DNA of 16,560 bases from Chloroflexota bacterium (GCA_014383605.1 JACNHM010000343.1:1-16560); one strand, 5' to 3'; positions 7,718-14,436 are shown, counted from the stretch's first letter. Notes: generated from the sequence alone by a model not told the origin. Made by a program: numbers and translations.

Positions 7718-9235
7718 ATGCAGATTGGACGCAGAGTAGCCAGATCAATCTCGCTGTCGGCGATCGGTCTTCTACTGCTGGCCATGCCTCAAGCGACGAG
7801 GGTGTCGCCGATGTCTGGCCCAACGGTGATCCTGGCAGACTCAACGGAGAGGCGTTGCCGCGAGGAGGTCGCTCTGCCGCCACCTGAAGCGGTCATCGAG
7901 GCAGACATCGCGGCTCAGGACAGCCATGATTGGTCAACTTTCCTCTGCCTGCGCACGGCCCAAGCGGGGCCGCCGGAGAGCAGAAGCAACCACGCCTTCC
8001 TGGGGGGAGGAAAGGGCCTGCCGCGTCCTGTCCTGCAGGACATTGTGAGCGCACGCCTGGTGGCTGCCCAGCCTCTCCCCCTCCACGTGGCGGCAGGTCT
8101 TACGAGGATGGACAGGTATCTCGCCCTCTACGGCCAGGCCAGAGCGTATGTCGTGGCCATTGACTATCAACTGGAAGAGCAAAGCCAGCAGTTCTACAAC
8201 GGCGTGAACTACCGACTCTACGTCCTGGCGCCCGAAGAAGGCCAGTGGGTCATCGTCGAGGCTTCTGAGGTCCCGCTGCACCGGGTAGTTGAGGCAGGGT
8301 ACGGCTTTGGCACACTTGAAGAAGGGAAGGCCCTGCGCCTTCAGGCGGACGCGGCAGATCACCAGCCCCCCAGCACCATCACTGTGGCCCGCACAGACCC
8401 TGTGACAGGTGAAGTGGTTGAGATCCTGCCGCCGGTGGATTTCACCTCCTACGTGGAGAACGTTCTTCCCAATGAATGGATCGCCTGGTGGGCATACCAC
8501 GGCGCATGGCAGGCGCTGCATGCGGGCGCTTTAGCCTGCAAGATGTACGGCTGGTACAGAGTATACTATGCGAAGTACCCAGGGCAGGGGTACGACGTGA
8601 GGGATGATAGCTGGGATCAGGTATACGAGCACGGCAGCGAGCACCCATGGACCAATCAGGCTGTGGAGGTTGTGCAAGGTCTGGGCATTGAGAGAGCGGA
8701 TGGGCGTTTGTTCGAAACCCAACACTGGGCAGGGGCCTACGGCCCCGAGGGACAATCCAGCGGCAAGATGTCCCAGTGGGGCACGAGATACTGGGCGGAT
8801 CAGGGCGAAACGTATGACTTCATGGTCTACTACTACTACGACTACTCTCCCAACAGCGGGTTGCAGCCGGCTGCTTTCTTCACCTACACGCTTACAGTGA
8901 CACCGACGAGCACCGCAACCGGGACAGCGACGTTTGCGCCCACAGCGACGGCGACGGTCACAGGAACCTTGACGGCGACGCCGACCAGCACGCCAACCGT
9001 GACGGTCACGGCCACGCCCGCAGATGCTCCGACGCCGACCAGCACGGCCAGCGCCACAGCGACGGTCACACCGGCCAGCACACCCAGCGCAACGCCCCTG
9101 GCCACACCTACGGCGACGGTCACACCGACCAGCACACCCAGCGCAACGCCCCTGGCCACACCTACGGCGACGCCCACGCCTACGCAGGTCTCTTACTCAA
9201 GCTACCTGCCGCTGATTGTGCGTGGCGTTCGATAG
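7718..9235 (+). CDS. secreted SpoIID/LytB-like protein with Thr/Pro-rich tail and YLPLIV C-terminus
   Basis: A 505-residue exported protein. A signal peptide is clear at 1-27 (RR followed by [13 protein letters not shown]). Residues about 240-380 resemble the SpoIID/LytB domain: [10 protein letters not shown] with E253 at the position of the conserved acidic residue, [29 protein letters not shown], and the closing [20 protein letters not shown] segment. SpoIID proteins trim glycan strands of peptidoglycan; LytB modifies an autolysin. The usual Gly-rich middle segment is short here, so enzyme activity is uncertain. Residues about 390-490 are a Thr/Ser/Pro/Ala linker, and the protein ends [12 protein letters not shown], a tail I associate with secreted Chloroflexota proteins. 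The start rests on the signal peptide, because the Shine-Dalgarno is weak (AGGA about 10 nt upstream). Confidence 0.75.
   Translation: MQIGRRVARSISLSAIGLLLLAMPQATRVSPMSGPTVILADSTERRCREEVALPPPEAVIEADIAAQDSHDWSTFLCLRTAQAGPPESRSNHAFLGGGKGLPRPVLQDIVSARLVAAQPLPLHVAAGLTRMDRYLALYGQARAYVVAIDYQLEEQSQQFYNGVNYRLYVLAPEEGQWVIVEASEVPLHRVVEAGYGFGTLEEGKALRLQADAADHQPPSTITVARTDPVTGEVVEILPPVDFTSYVENVLPNEWIAWWAYHGAWQALHAGALACKMYGWYRVYYAKYPGQGYDVRDDSWDQVYEHGSEHPWTNQAVEVVQGLGIERADGRLFETQHWAGAYGPEGQSSGKMSQWGTRYWADQGETYDFMVYYYYDYSPNSGLQPAAFFTYTLTVTPTSTATGTATFAPTATATVTGTLTATPTSTPTVTVTATPADAPTPTSTASATATVTPASTPSATPLATPTATVTPTSTPSATPLATPTATPTPTQVSYSSYLPLIVRGVR
9061..9168 (+). repeat. 54-bp tandem duplication inside the Thr/Pro-rich linker
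   Basis: Positions 9061-9114 and 9115-9168 are two consecutive copies of a 54-bp unit that differ at one base only (G at 9074, A at 9128). In protein they are two 18-residue units (about residues 448-465 and 466-483) differing Ala/Thr at one site. The near identity implies a recent slippage duplication that lengthened the linker. Confidence 0.9.
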
Positions 9236-9258
9236 CCCCAGGGCAACTGTTCTGGCTC

Positions 9259-9282
9259 CTGCCGGACAGCCATGTCCGGCGG
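9259..9282. repeat. dispersed hairpin repeat, copy 1
   Basis: CTGCCGGACA (9259-9268), loop GCCA, then TGTCCGGCGG (9273-9282): a 10-bp stem with one G-T wobble. A second copy lies at 16521-16544, and the two share GCTCCTGCCGGAC plus the GCCA loop. It sits 24 nt after the SpoIID-like stop. No T-run follows. Confidence 0.75.
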
Positions 9283-9310
9283 CTCAACAAGTCAGAGCCT
9301 GGCGAAAAGC

Positions 9311-9328
9311 GGGGATCTGGTGATCCCC
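9311..9328. repeat. short GC-rich hairpin before the oxidase gene
   Basis: GGGGATC (9311-9317) and GATCCCC (9322-9328) form a perfect 7-bp stem with loop TGGT, 38 nt before the oxidase start. No T-run follows, so it is at best a weak terminator or an RNA-stabilising structure. Confidence 0.45.
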
Positions 9329-9366
9329 TCAGAGCACACCGAGTATCACGAATTCAGGGGGGTCAC

Positions 9367-10521
9367 ATGCTGCCCAGGACAGCCGATGTGGTCATCATCG
9401 GCGGCGGGGTGAACGGCCTCAGCACCGCCTACCACCTGGCCGAGCGGGGCTGCACCGACGTCGTCGTGTTGGAAAAAGAGGAGGCACTGGCTACTCAGGC
9501 CACCGGCCTGAGCGCTGGCGGCATCCGCCAGCAGTTCTCCACGGCCGTCAACATCCGCATGGCCCAGTACTCCGTGCGCATGCTGGAGCACTTCGAGGAG
9601 ATCACCGGCAGCGATCCGGCTTTCAAGCAGGTCGGCTACCTCTTCCTGCTCAGCCAGCCGGCGAACGTGGAGCTCTTTCGCCGCAGCGTGGTCCTGCAGC
9701 GGGAACTGGGCGTGCCCACGGAATGGCTGCTGCCGGGGGAGATCAAGGCCCGCTGGCCACACCTGGCCGTGGACGATCTGCTGGCCGCCACGTTCCATGA
9801 CCGAGACGGCTACGCCGATCCCTACGGTGTGGCCAACGGCTTCGCCGCCGTCGCCCGCCGGTTGGGGGTGCGCATCTTCCTGCAGACAGAAGTGACGGAC
9901 ATCGTGATGGAAGGCGACGCTGTGCGTGGCGTGGTCACCAACCAGGGAGAGATCAGCACGCCGGCCGTGGTCAACACGGCCGGGCCCTGGGCGCACGTGG
10001 TGGGCCAGATGGCCGGCGTGGATCTGCCGGCGCATCCCTACCGCCGCCAGGTGTTCATCACCGCGCCCTTCCCCAGGCTGCCGCGCACGACACCGATGAC
10101 CATTGACTTCGCTTACAATTGGTACTTCCGGCCCGAAGGCGAAGGGCTGCTGACCGGCATGAGCGATCTGGCGGAGCCGCCCAGCTTCAACATGACCGTG
10201 GACTGGGACTTCATGGTCCAGGTCATCGAGCACGGCGTGCGGCGGGTGCCTCTCTTCGAGGAAGCGCAGGTGATCCGCGGCTGGGCCGGGCTCTATTCGG
10301 TGACGCCGGACGATCAGCCGGTGATGGGCGCCGTCCCCGGCGTGCCAGGGCTCTACTGCGCCGTGGGCTTCAGCGGCCACGGCTTCATGCTCAGCCCGGC
10401 CACGGGGCTGACGCTGGCCGAGTGTGTCCTCGACGGCGGCCCGCAGACCTTCGACATCGCCGAGTTCAGCCTGGAGCGTTTCAGCGGCGAAGCCGGCGTG
10501 GGCGAGGAGCACGTGATCTGA
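9367..10521 (+). CDS. FAD-dependent oxidoreductase, DAO family (sarcosine oxidase beta-like)
   Basis: A 384-residue flavoprotein of the D-amino-acid/glycine/sarcosine oxidase family, which oxidises the C-N bond of amino acids or N-methylated amines. The N-terminal FAD site VVIIGGGVNGLSTAYHLAERG (GxGxxG-type glycines at 12-17) is followed by an acidic residue at E36 that would bind the ribose. ATGLSAGGIRQQFS near 46 resembles the loop where this family can attach or contact FAD. Near the C-terminus, the GFSGHGFMLSPATG segment is the family's second FAD contact. It is close to SoxB in length and motifs, but no alpha, gamma or delta sarcosine-oxidase subunits are nearby, so substrate is open. 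AGGGGGG (9356-9362) is 4 nt before the ATG. It lies alone between hairpins upstream and an RNA-like unit downstream. Confidence 0.88.
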   Translation: MLPRTADVVIIGGGVNGLSTAYHLAERGCTDVVVLEKEEALATQATGLSAGGIRQQFSTAVNIRMAQYSVRMLEHFEEITGSDPAFKQVGYLFLLSQPANVELFRRSVVLQRELGVPTEWLLPGEIKARWPHLAVDDLLAATFHDRDGYADPYGVANGFAAVARRLGVRIFLQTEVTDIVMEGDAVRGVVTNQGEISTPAVVNTAGPWAHVVGQMAGVDLPAHPYRRQVFITAPFPRLPRTTPMTIDFAYNWYFRPEGEGLLTGMSDLAEPPSFNMTVDWDFMVQVIEHGVRRVPLFEEAQVIRGWAGLYSVTPDDQPVMGAVPGVPGLYCAVGFSGHGFMLSPATGLTLAECVLDGGPQTFDIAEFSLERFSGEAGVGEEHVI

Positions 10522-10523
10522 GT

Positions 10524-10552
10524 TTGACAGCGGCCGCGGTTTGTGCTATCAT
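10524..10552 (+). promoter_or_regulatory. strong sigma-70-type promoter of the RNA unit
   Basis: TTGACA (10524-10529) is a perfect -35 box. A 17-nt spacer leads to TATCAT (10547-10552), a 5/6 match to the -10 box. Transcription should start near 10559. It begins 3 nt after the oxidase stop and no gene start with a Shine-Dalgarno follows within 300 nt. Confidence 0.8.
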
Positions 10553-10558
10553 CTGCAC

Positions 10559-10712
10559 ATTATGATGGACTTCAGCGTTCGCGGGCCAAGCTACTCGTAT
10601 GCGGGGGGCGATTACGCCCCTTCCGGTTGACCGTACGCGCCCGCGGATACGCTAGTTTATTCCAACCGTCTTCCTGCTTTGAAGCGTGGCGCGATGTGCC
10701 ACGCTTTTTGTT
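10559..10712 (+). ncRNA. candidate structured small RNA (about 154 nt), family not recognised
   Basis: The unit is bounded by a near-consensus promoter and an intrinsic terminator. The body folds into a long closed arm: AGCGT (10574-10578) with ACGCT (10649-10653), then CGCGGGC (10580-10586) with GCCCGCG (10639-10645), then CGTATG (10596-10601) with CGTACG (10632-10637), capped by GGGGCG (10605-10610) and CGCCCC (10615-10620) around ATTA. CGGTTG (10624-10629) inside the arm is complementary to CAACCG (10663-10668) downstream, which would make a pseudoknot. I see no T-box sequence and no 6S, SRP, tmRNA or tRNA signature. A 22-codon reading frame from ATG 10562 to TGA 10628-10630 overlaps the arm and lacks a Shine-Dalgarno. 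Alternative: an attenuated leader of the HAD-tyrS genes. The transcript itself is inferred. Confidence 0.6.
10682..10712 (+). terminator. rho-independent terminator of the RNA unit
   Basis: AAGCGTGGC (10682-10690) pairs perfectly with GCCACGCTT (10698-10706) around a 7-nt loop, followed by TTTTTGTT. This is the clearest intrinsic terminator in the window. Confidence 0.88.
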
Positions 10713-10795
10713 ATCGCAGCACTGATGAAACCTGGATCCCGTAGCGTCTCCCGACCCAACGGCTGGCCAGCCAGAAACTGCGAGCCTGCCAGACG

Positions 10796-10876
10796 GATCA
10801 CGCATCACGCATCACGGATCACGCATCACGGATCACGCATCACGCATCACGTCATGATCACGGTTCACGCAACACG
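10796..10876. repeat. tandem 7-bp repeat array (GATCACG/CATCACG)
   Basis: Eight uninterrupted heptamers (10796-10851) follow the pattern G,C,C,G,C,G,C,C as first base, then ATCACG. After a TCAT interruption come GATCACG, GTTCACG and CAACACG (10856-10876). The array occupies part of the non-coding stretch 10522-10931; the remaining part (10713-10795) holds a GGCTGGCCAGCC palindrome at 10761-10772 and nothing else I can name. There are no spacers of CRISPR type. Confidence 0.9.
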
Positions 10877-10931
10877 TGTCTTGGCCCAACACCAGACCTG
10901 CTGATACCACAATAGCCAACAGAAGCAAGCA

Positions 10932-11654
10932 ATGACCTACAAATACATCATCTTCGACGTGGGAGGGACGCTGCTGCGCTGGGGCGATGCGCCGCTGTTC
11001 GCCCGCTTCCTATCTGACTATGCGAAAAGCGTCAGCGACGCTCAGATAGCCGCCGACGGCGCGGCGCTGCGGCGGCTGATGATCGAGGCCTTCGCCCAGA
11101 ACCGGCAGGCCGCGGTGGGCATGGGGGCCACAGGGGAAAGCGTCGTCAGCTTCTGGCGGCGGACGCTGCGGGAGACGCTGGCGCTGTGGCAGCGACCCGG
11201 CTACAGCGACGAGATGCTGAAGCCGCTCACCCACGCCGTGGTGCACGGCGCCTTCGACGCCTTGTTCGAGGACGCGCTGCCGACGCTGCAGCGGCTGCGG
11301 GCGGCGGGCTACCGGTTGGGCATCATCTCCAACTGGAACGAGAACCTGCCCCACGAACTGGCCAGATGGGGCCTCGACCGCATCTGCGACTTCGCGGTCA
11401 TCTCCTCGCTGGTGGGCGTGGCCAAGCCCTCGCCGGAGATCTTCCGTCTGGGGCTGGAACGAGCCGGCTGCCAGCCGCACGAGGCCTTGTACGTGGGGGA
11501 CAACGTGCTGGACGATTGCCACGGCGCTCGCGGCGCCGGGCTGGACGTGGCGCTCATCAACCACGGGGAGGTCGAGGTCACGCCATCGCCGTGCACGATG
11601 AGCTATCCGAACCTGACAGCGCTGGCCAACGCGCTTCTGGAGGAACAGGGTTGA
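10932..11654 (+). CDS. HAD-superfamily hydrolase
   Basis: A 240-residue protein with the four haloacid-dehalogenase motifs: FDVGGTL with nucleophile D9 (motif I), IISNW with S133 (motif II), K165 in VAKPSPEIF (motif III), and YVGDNVLDD with D190 and D194/D195 (motif IV). The helical cap lies between motif I and II (about residues 15-110). The residue two after the nucleophile, usually the acid/base Asp in phosphatases, is Gly (G11). This is seen in REG-2/HDHD3-like members and makes ordinary phosphatase activity uncertain. Substrate cannot be read. Only a weak AGAAG precedes the ATG. The tyrS gene starts 80 nt downstream on the same strand and may be co-transcribed. Confidence 0.85.
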   Translation: MTYKYIIFDVGGTLLRWGDAPLFARFLSDYAKSVSDAQIAADGAALRRLMIEAFAQNRQAAVGMGATGESVVSFWRRTLRETLALWQRPGYSDEMLKPLTHAVVHGAFDALFEDALPTLQRLRAAGYRLGIISNWNENLPHELARWGLDRICDFAVISSLVGVAKPSPEIFRLGLERAGCQPHEALYVGDNVLDDCHGARGAGLDVALINHGEVEVTPSPCTMSYPNLTALANALLEEQG

Positions 11655-11666
11655 TGGGACTGAGGC

Positions 11667-11697
11667 GTCTGAGGGAACTGAGAGGGAACCCTCAGAC
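11667..11697 (+). repeat. CTGAGG-type inverted mini-array and hairpin upstream of tyrS
   Basis: GTCTGAGGG (11667-11675) pairs perfectly with CCCTCAGAC (11689-11697) around a 13-nt loop. The left side carries three CTGAG units (11660-11683) and the right side CTCAG and TTCAG units. It lies between the HAD stop and the tyrS Shine-Dalgarno and lacks a T-run. It may be an RNA stem in the tyrS leader or simply another inverted mini-array. Confidence 0.65.
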
Positions 11698-11734
11698 CCT
11701 TCAGGCCCCTGATCTTGACTTGGAGGTGCACAAC

Positions 11735-12967
11735 ATGAAACCCGTTGACGAGCAACTGGCCATCCTCATGCGCGGGGTGGACTTTGGTGACGAGCAAACC
11801 CGCCACAACATGGAATTGGCGCTGCGGGAGCGACTGGAGGAGAGCGTGCGCACCGGCCAGCCCCTGCGCGTCTACTGCGGCTATGACCCCACCGCCCCCG
11901 ACCTGCACCTGGGGCATACAGTGACTATGCGAAAGCTGGCTCAATTCCAGGAATTGGGGCATCAAGCCATCTTCGTCATCGGCGACTTCACGGGCCTCAT
12001 CGGCGATCCCAGCGACAAGGATACGGCGCGCAGCCAGCAGACCCCCGCGGAAGTGGCAGAGAAGGCCCAAACCTACGTGGACCAGGCCTGGAAGGTCCTC
12101 GATCCGCAAAAAACCATCGTGCGCCACAATTCCGAGTGGCTGGCCGACCTGACGTTCACCGACGTGATCAGCCTGGCCTCCAACTTCACCGTGCAGCAGT
12201 TTCTGGCTCGGGACATGATCGCCCAGCGACACGCCAAGGGGGAGCCCATCTGGGTGCACGAGTTCCTGTACGCCCTGATGCAGGGCTACGACGCCGTGGC
12301 CTTGCAGACCGACGTGCAGATCGGCGGCACGGATCAACTCTTCAACCTGCTGGCCGGGCGCAAGCTGATGGAGGTGTTTGGCCTGCGCCCCCAGGTCTGC
12401 CTCACCTTCCCCATCCTGGTGGGCACCGATGGCGTCCTGCGCATGAGCAAGTCCACCGGCAACTACATCGGCATCAACGAGCCGCCGGAGGAGATGTACG
12501 GCAAGGTGATGAGCATTCCCGACGCGGCCATGTCCAACTTCATGAACCTGGTGACCCGCTGGACGCCGGCAGAGATCGCCCGCATCGAAGCAGACCTGGC
12601 CTCCGGCCAGTTGCATCCGCGGGATGCCAAGATGCGGCTGGCCTACGAGATCGTGGACATCTTCCACGGCACGGAGGCGGCGCGCCAGGCGGAAGAGCAC
12701 TTCCGCACCGTGTTCCAGCAGCGCGAGCTGCCGCCGGAGATGCCGCAGTTCAGCCTGGCCGAGCCGGCCAACGTCGTGGATCTGCTGCACGGCGCCGGCC
12801 TGGTGCGGAGCAAGAGCGATGGCCGGCGGATGGTGCAGCAAGGCGCCGTGCGGCTGGACGGCGAGAGGGTGGACGACATCGCCGCTCTGGTGGCTGTGGC
12901 CGACGAGGCGCGGGTGCTGCAGGTGGGCAGGCGACGGTTCGTGAAGCTGGTGGCGGCTGGAGATTAG
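11735..12967 (+). CDS. tyrS: tyrosyl-tRNA synthetase
   Basis: A 410-residue class I synthetase that attaches tyrosine to tRNA-Tyr in the cytoplasm. Motifs: [12 protein letters not shown] with the HIGH-equivalent HLGH at 58-61, the [17 protein letters not shown] segment, the tyrosine/tRNA region ALMQGYDAV and [11 protein letters not shown], and RMSKS at 236-240 (KMSKS-equivalent). The C-terminal S4-type RNA-binding segment (about 340-405) contains [22 protein letters not shown]. Sequence style matches the longer TyrZ-like bacterial branch. GGAGGT (11722-11727) lies 7 nt before this ATG; a longer in-frame reading from 11186 runs through the HAD gene and is rejected. No T-box motif was found in the 80-nt leader. 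An essential housekeeping gene. Confidence 0.97.
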   Translation: MKPVDEQLAILMRGVDFGDEQTRHNMELALRERLEESVRTGQPLRVYCGYDPTAPDLHLGHTVTMRKLAQFQELGHQAIFVIGDFTGLIGDPSDKDTARSQQTPAEVAEKAQTYVDQAWKVLDPQKTIVRHNSEWLADLTFTDVISLASNFTVQQFLARDMIAQRHAKGEPIWVHEFLYALMQGYDAVALQTDVQIGGTDQLFNLLAGRKLMEVFGLRPQVCLTFPILVGTDGVLRMSKSTGNYIGINEPPEEMYGKVMSIPDAAMSNFMNLVTRWTPAEIARIEADLASGQLHPRDAKMRLAYEIVDIFHGTEAARQAEEHFRTVFQQRELPPEMPQFSLAEPANVVDLLHGAGLVRSKSDGRRMVQQGAVRLDGERVDDIAALVAVADEARVLQVGRRRFVKLVAAGD

Positions 12968-13046
12968 AGATTGGACAAAGCCTCTTTCGTCACTCAGGAG
13001 GGAGTTGGCCACTTCTGCAGAATAGCCCCAGGAGGAAGGAGCTTCC

Positions 13047-13115
13047 ATGGTCACACCACCCGACAACTCGTCCCTGTACAGATCCGTCGCCGGCTACCAG
13101 GAGGTCTTGGCGCAT
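13047..13115 (+). pseudogene. N-terminal remnant, probably of an alpha/beta hydrolase
   Basis: An ATG preceded by AGGAGGAAGGAG (13031-13042) starts a frame whose first 23 residues include SSLYRSVAGYQEVLAH. This resembles the extreme N-terminus of a family of bacterial alpha/beta hydrolases (LYRS.xGY..VMA.YD pattern, recalled rather than searched). After codon 23 the resemblance stops and the frame runs on into the next gene in another phase. No lipase box or downstream remainder is present before 13156. Either a truncated gene or a chance short frame with a strong ribosome site. Confidence 0.4.
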
Positions 13116-13155
13116 TCACTAGGAAGCGACCCAACACATCAAGAAGGAGGCTCAG

Positions 13156-13653
13156 ATGAAGCCGGCACTGTTAGTTGTGGACGTCCAAAAGGAATTCTTC
13201 CCGTTCAGCCCAACCACGGCACGCTCCCTCAGTGATGCCATCGAGTACATCAACGTGGCTATAGCTCTTTTCAGAGAGAAACACCTGCCGATCATCTGCA
13301 TCCAACACGTGGACGAAGAGGAGAAACTCGTGCCCGGGGAAGAGGGGTTCGAATTGCCCGCAGAATTGGACATCCTCCCCTCGGACCTGCGCATCCACAA
13401 GACCTATGGGAATGCCTTCAACAAGACACCGCTGGAGGACAAGCTACGAGACCTTGGCGCAGACACTGTGCTCATCACCGGGTTCTGCGCCGAGTATTGC
13501 GTACTGTCCACGTACCGAGGTGCACAGGATCTTGATCTGACCCCCATCATCCTGCGAGGATCACTGGCCAGCAGTGTCCCGGAAAACATCAGATTCGTCG
13601 AGGGCATCAGCGACATCATCTCTTACGGGACACTGAAAAAGGCTCTGGAATAG
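13156..13653 (+). CDS. isochorismatase-family cysteine hydrolase
   Basis: A 165-residue hydrolase with the Asp-Lys-Cys catalytic set: D9 in LLVVDVQKEF, K82 in RIHKTYGNAF, and C115 in TGFCAEYCVLST. The family cleaves amides, carbamates or vinyl ethers (nicotinamidase, N-carbamoyl hydrolases, isochorismatase). No biosynthetic neighbours indicate a substrate. The nicotinamidase metal-binding Asp/His pattern after D9 is not obvious, so pncA is not claimed. AAGGAGG (13144-13150) is 5 nt before the ATG. The GC content appears lower than in tyrS. The preceding 188 nt hold only the hydrolase remnant. Confidence 0.85.
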   Translation: MKPALLVVDVQKEFFPFSPTTARSLSDAIEYINVAIALFREKHLPIICIQHVDEEEKLVPGEEGFELPAELDILPSDLRIHKTYGNAFNKTPLEDKLRDLGADTVLITGFCAEYCVLSTYRGAQDLDLTPIILRGSLASSVPENIRFVEGISDIISYGTLKKALE

Positions 13654-13736
13654 GCAAACCCTCCCCGGACGGGCGAGGCAGACCAGACAGCCACCGAACG
13701 CTATCTGCAAAAACAAAGTAAAGAAGGAGACTCATA

Positions 13737-14147
13737 ATGACACGCAAAGAAGTGATCGAATTCATCCAGCAGATACAGTTTGGCTACCTGGCGACCGTCG
13801 GTTCCGACAACGCGCCTCGCGTCAGGCCGGTATCCATCAAAGATGTGTATGGTGATGATCTGTACTTCTTCACCTTCAGCACCACGCGCAAAGTCGCCGA
13901 AATGGCAGCCAATCCGCAGGTCGAAGTCGTCTGGGCCAAGGAGGAAGAGACCTCGCAGGTGCGCATCAAGGGCAAGGCCGTTGTGGTGAAAGATGAAGCC
14001 ATACAGAAGCGCTTCCTGGAAGACAACCCCATAGCCGCCAGGATCCTTCCAGAGGCAGCCCAGCATCTGTTTCGTCTCTACAAGGTCCAGCCGGAGAATG
14101 TTTGGATAGCAAGGGGGCTTGTTCCTTACACGGAAGTGGCCTGGTAG
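13737..14147 (+). CDS. pyridoxamine 5'-phosphate oxidase-like flavoprotein
   Basis: A 136-residue split-barrel protein of the PNPOx-like family, which binds FMN, F420 or heme. Supporting segments are GYLATVGSDNAPRVRPVSI (residues 16-34), DLYFFTFSTTRKVAEMAANP (41-60), the core strand QVEVVWA, and VRIKGKAVVV (75-84). The fold fits a small stand-alone flavin reductase-like or general-stress protein rather than the true PdxH, which is longer and carries extra C-terminal motifs. AAGGAG (13724-13729) is 7 nt upstream of the ATG. It follows the isochorismatase-like gene by 83 nt, with no terminator seen between, so they may share a transcript. Substrate unknown. Confidence 0.82.
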   Translation: MTRKEVIEFIQQIQFGYLATVGSDNAPRVRPVSIKDVYGDDLYFFTFSTTRKVAEMAANPQVEVVWAKEEETSQVRIKGKAVVVKDEAIQKRFLEDNPIAARILPEAAQHLFRLYKVQPENVWIARGLVPYTEVAW

Positions 14148-14190
14148 CCGCCAGTTTTGCTGTCTCCTATTCACCGTAAACATGCCGGCA

Positions 14191-14240
14191 CACAGAGACT
14201 TGCTGTTTCTCTCAGCGTGCTCGGCGGTCTCTGCGCTGAG
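14191..14240. repeat. degenerate CTCTG/CTCAGCG repeat with hairpin
   Basis: A run of CACAGAGACTTGCTG, TTTCTCTCAGCG, TGCTCGGCG and GTCTCTGCG units ends in a 7-bp stem, CTCAGCG (14211-14217) with CGCTGAG (14234-14240). It is another short-unit intergenic repeat. The flanking non-coding bases 14148-14190 and 14241-14310 show no feature I can support. Confidence 0.55.
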
Positions 14241-14312
14241 TAAGCGTGTGGAACTCGTGCCAACGACGCCACCAGCAGCGCCAGGCGACGCCAGCTTTGA
14301 GGTCTCAAAAAG

Positions 14313-14341
14313 TTGACATCTGAGGGGAATTGTGTTAGGAT
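14313..14341 (+). promoter_or_regulatory. strong sigma-70-type promoter of the second RNA unit
   Basis: TTGACA (14313-14318), a 17-nt spacer, and TAGGAT (14336-14341). Predicted start near 14348. AGTTGAC (14311-14317) is the exact inverse of GTCAACT (14362-14368), so a protein-binding inverted repeat may span the promoter. Confidence 0.75.
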
Positions 14342-14347
14342 GTGTGC

Positions 14348-14436
14348 AGGATAGCCCACACGTCAACTGGTCACGCGCAGGCGCTGACAACTCTACTTCA
14401 ACGCCGCTCCCTGTGCAGTCAGGGCGCGGCGTTTTT
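14348..14436 (+). ncRNA. candidate short RNA (about 89 nt), family not recognised
   Basis: A promoter with ideal spacing is followed by a strong intrinsic terminator and no plausible reading frame between them. About 52 nt of body precede the terminator stem. A weak GTCA (14362-14365)/TGAC (14385-14388) stem is the only internal structure I can see. It could be an independent small RNA, or the prematurely terminated leader of the zinc-ribbon gene that starts 109 nt later. No similarity to the first RNA candidate beyond promoter layout. Transcription is inferred from the signals. Confidence 0.5.
14400..14436 (+). terminator. rho-independent terminator of the second RNA unit
   Basis: AACGCCGC (14400-14407) pairs with GCGGCGTT (14426-14433). 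Across a one-base bulge on each side, CCCTG (14409-14413) pairs with CAGGG (14420-14424) around a 6-nt loop. TTTTT (14432-14436) follows, sharing its first two bases with the stem. Confidence 0.88.

Noticed and set aside
9367..10521. complete sarcosine oxidase operon
   Set aside because: Only the beta-like subunit is present; no alpha, gamma or delta subunit genes lie on either side.
10559..10712. T-box riboswitch controlling tyrS
   Set aside because: No AGGGTGG-type T-box sequence is found upstream of the terminator, and the specifier stem I architecture is not visible.
10796..10876. CRISPR array
   Set aside because: Units are 7 bp and contiguous, with no unique spacers and no cas genes.
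11186..11734. 183-residue N-terminal extension of tyrosyl-tRNA synthetase
   Set aside because: It lies out of phase inside the HAD gene. The GGAGGT before 11735 and normal family length fix the shorter start.
13658..13676. stem in CCTCCCCGGACGGGCGAGG between the isochorismatase-like and PNPOx-like genes
   Set aside because: It needs a bulge and a 2-nt loop and has no T-run; not a credible terminator.
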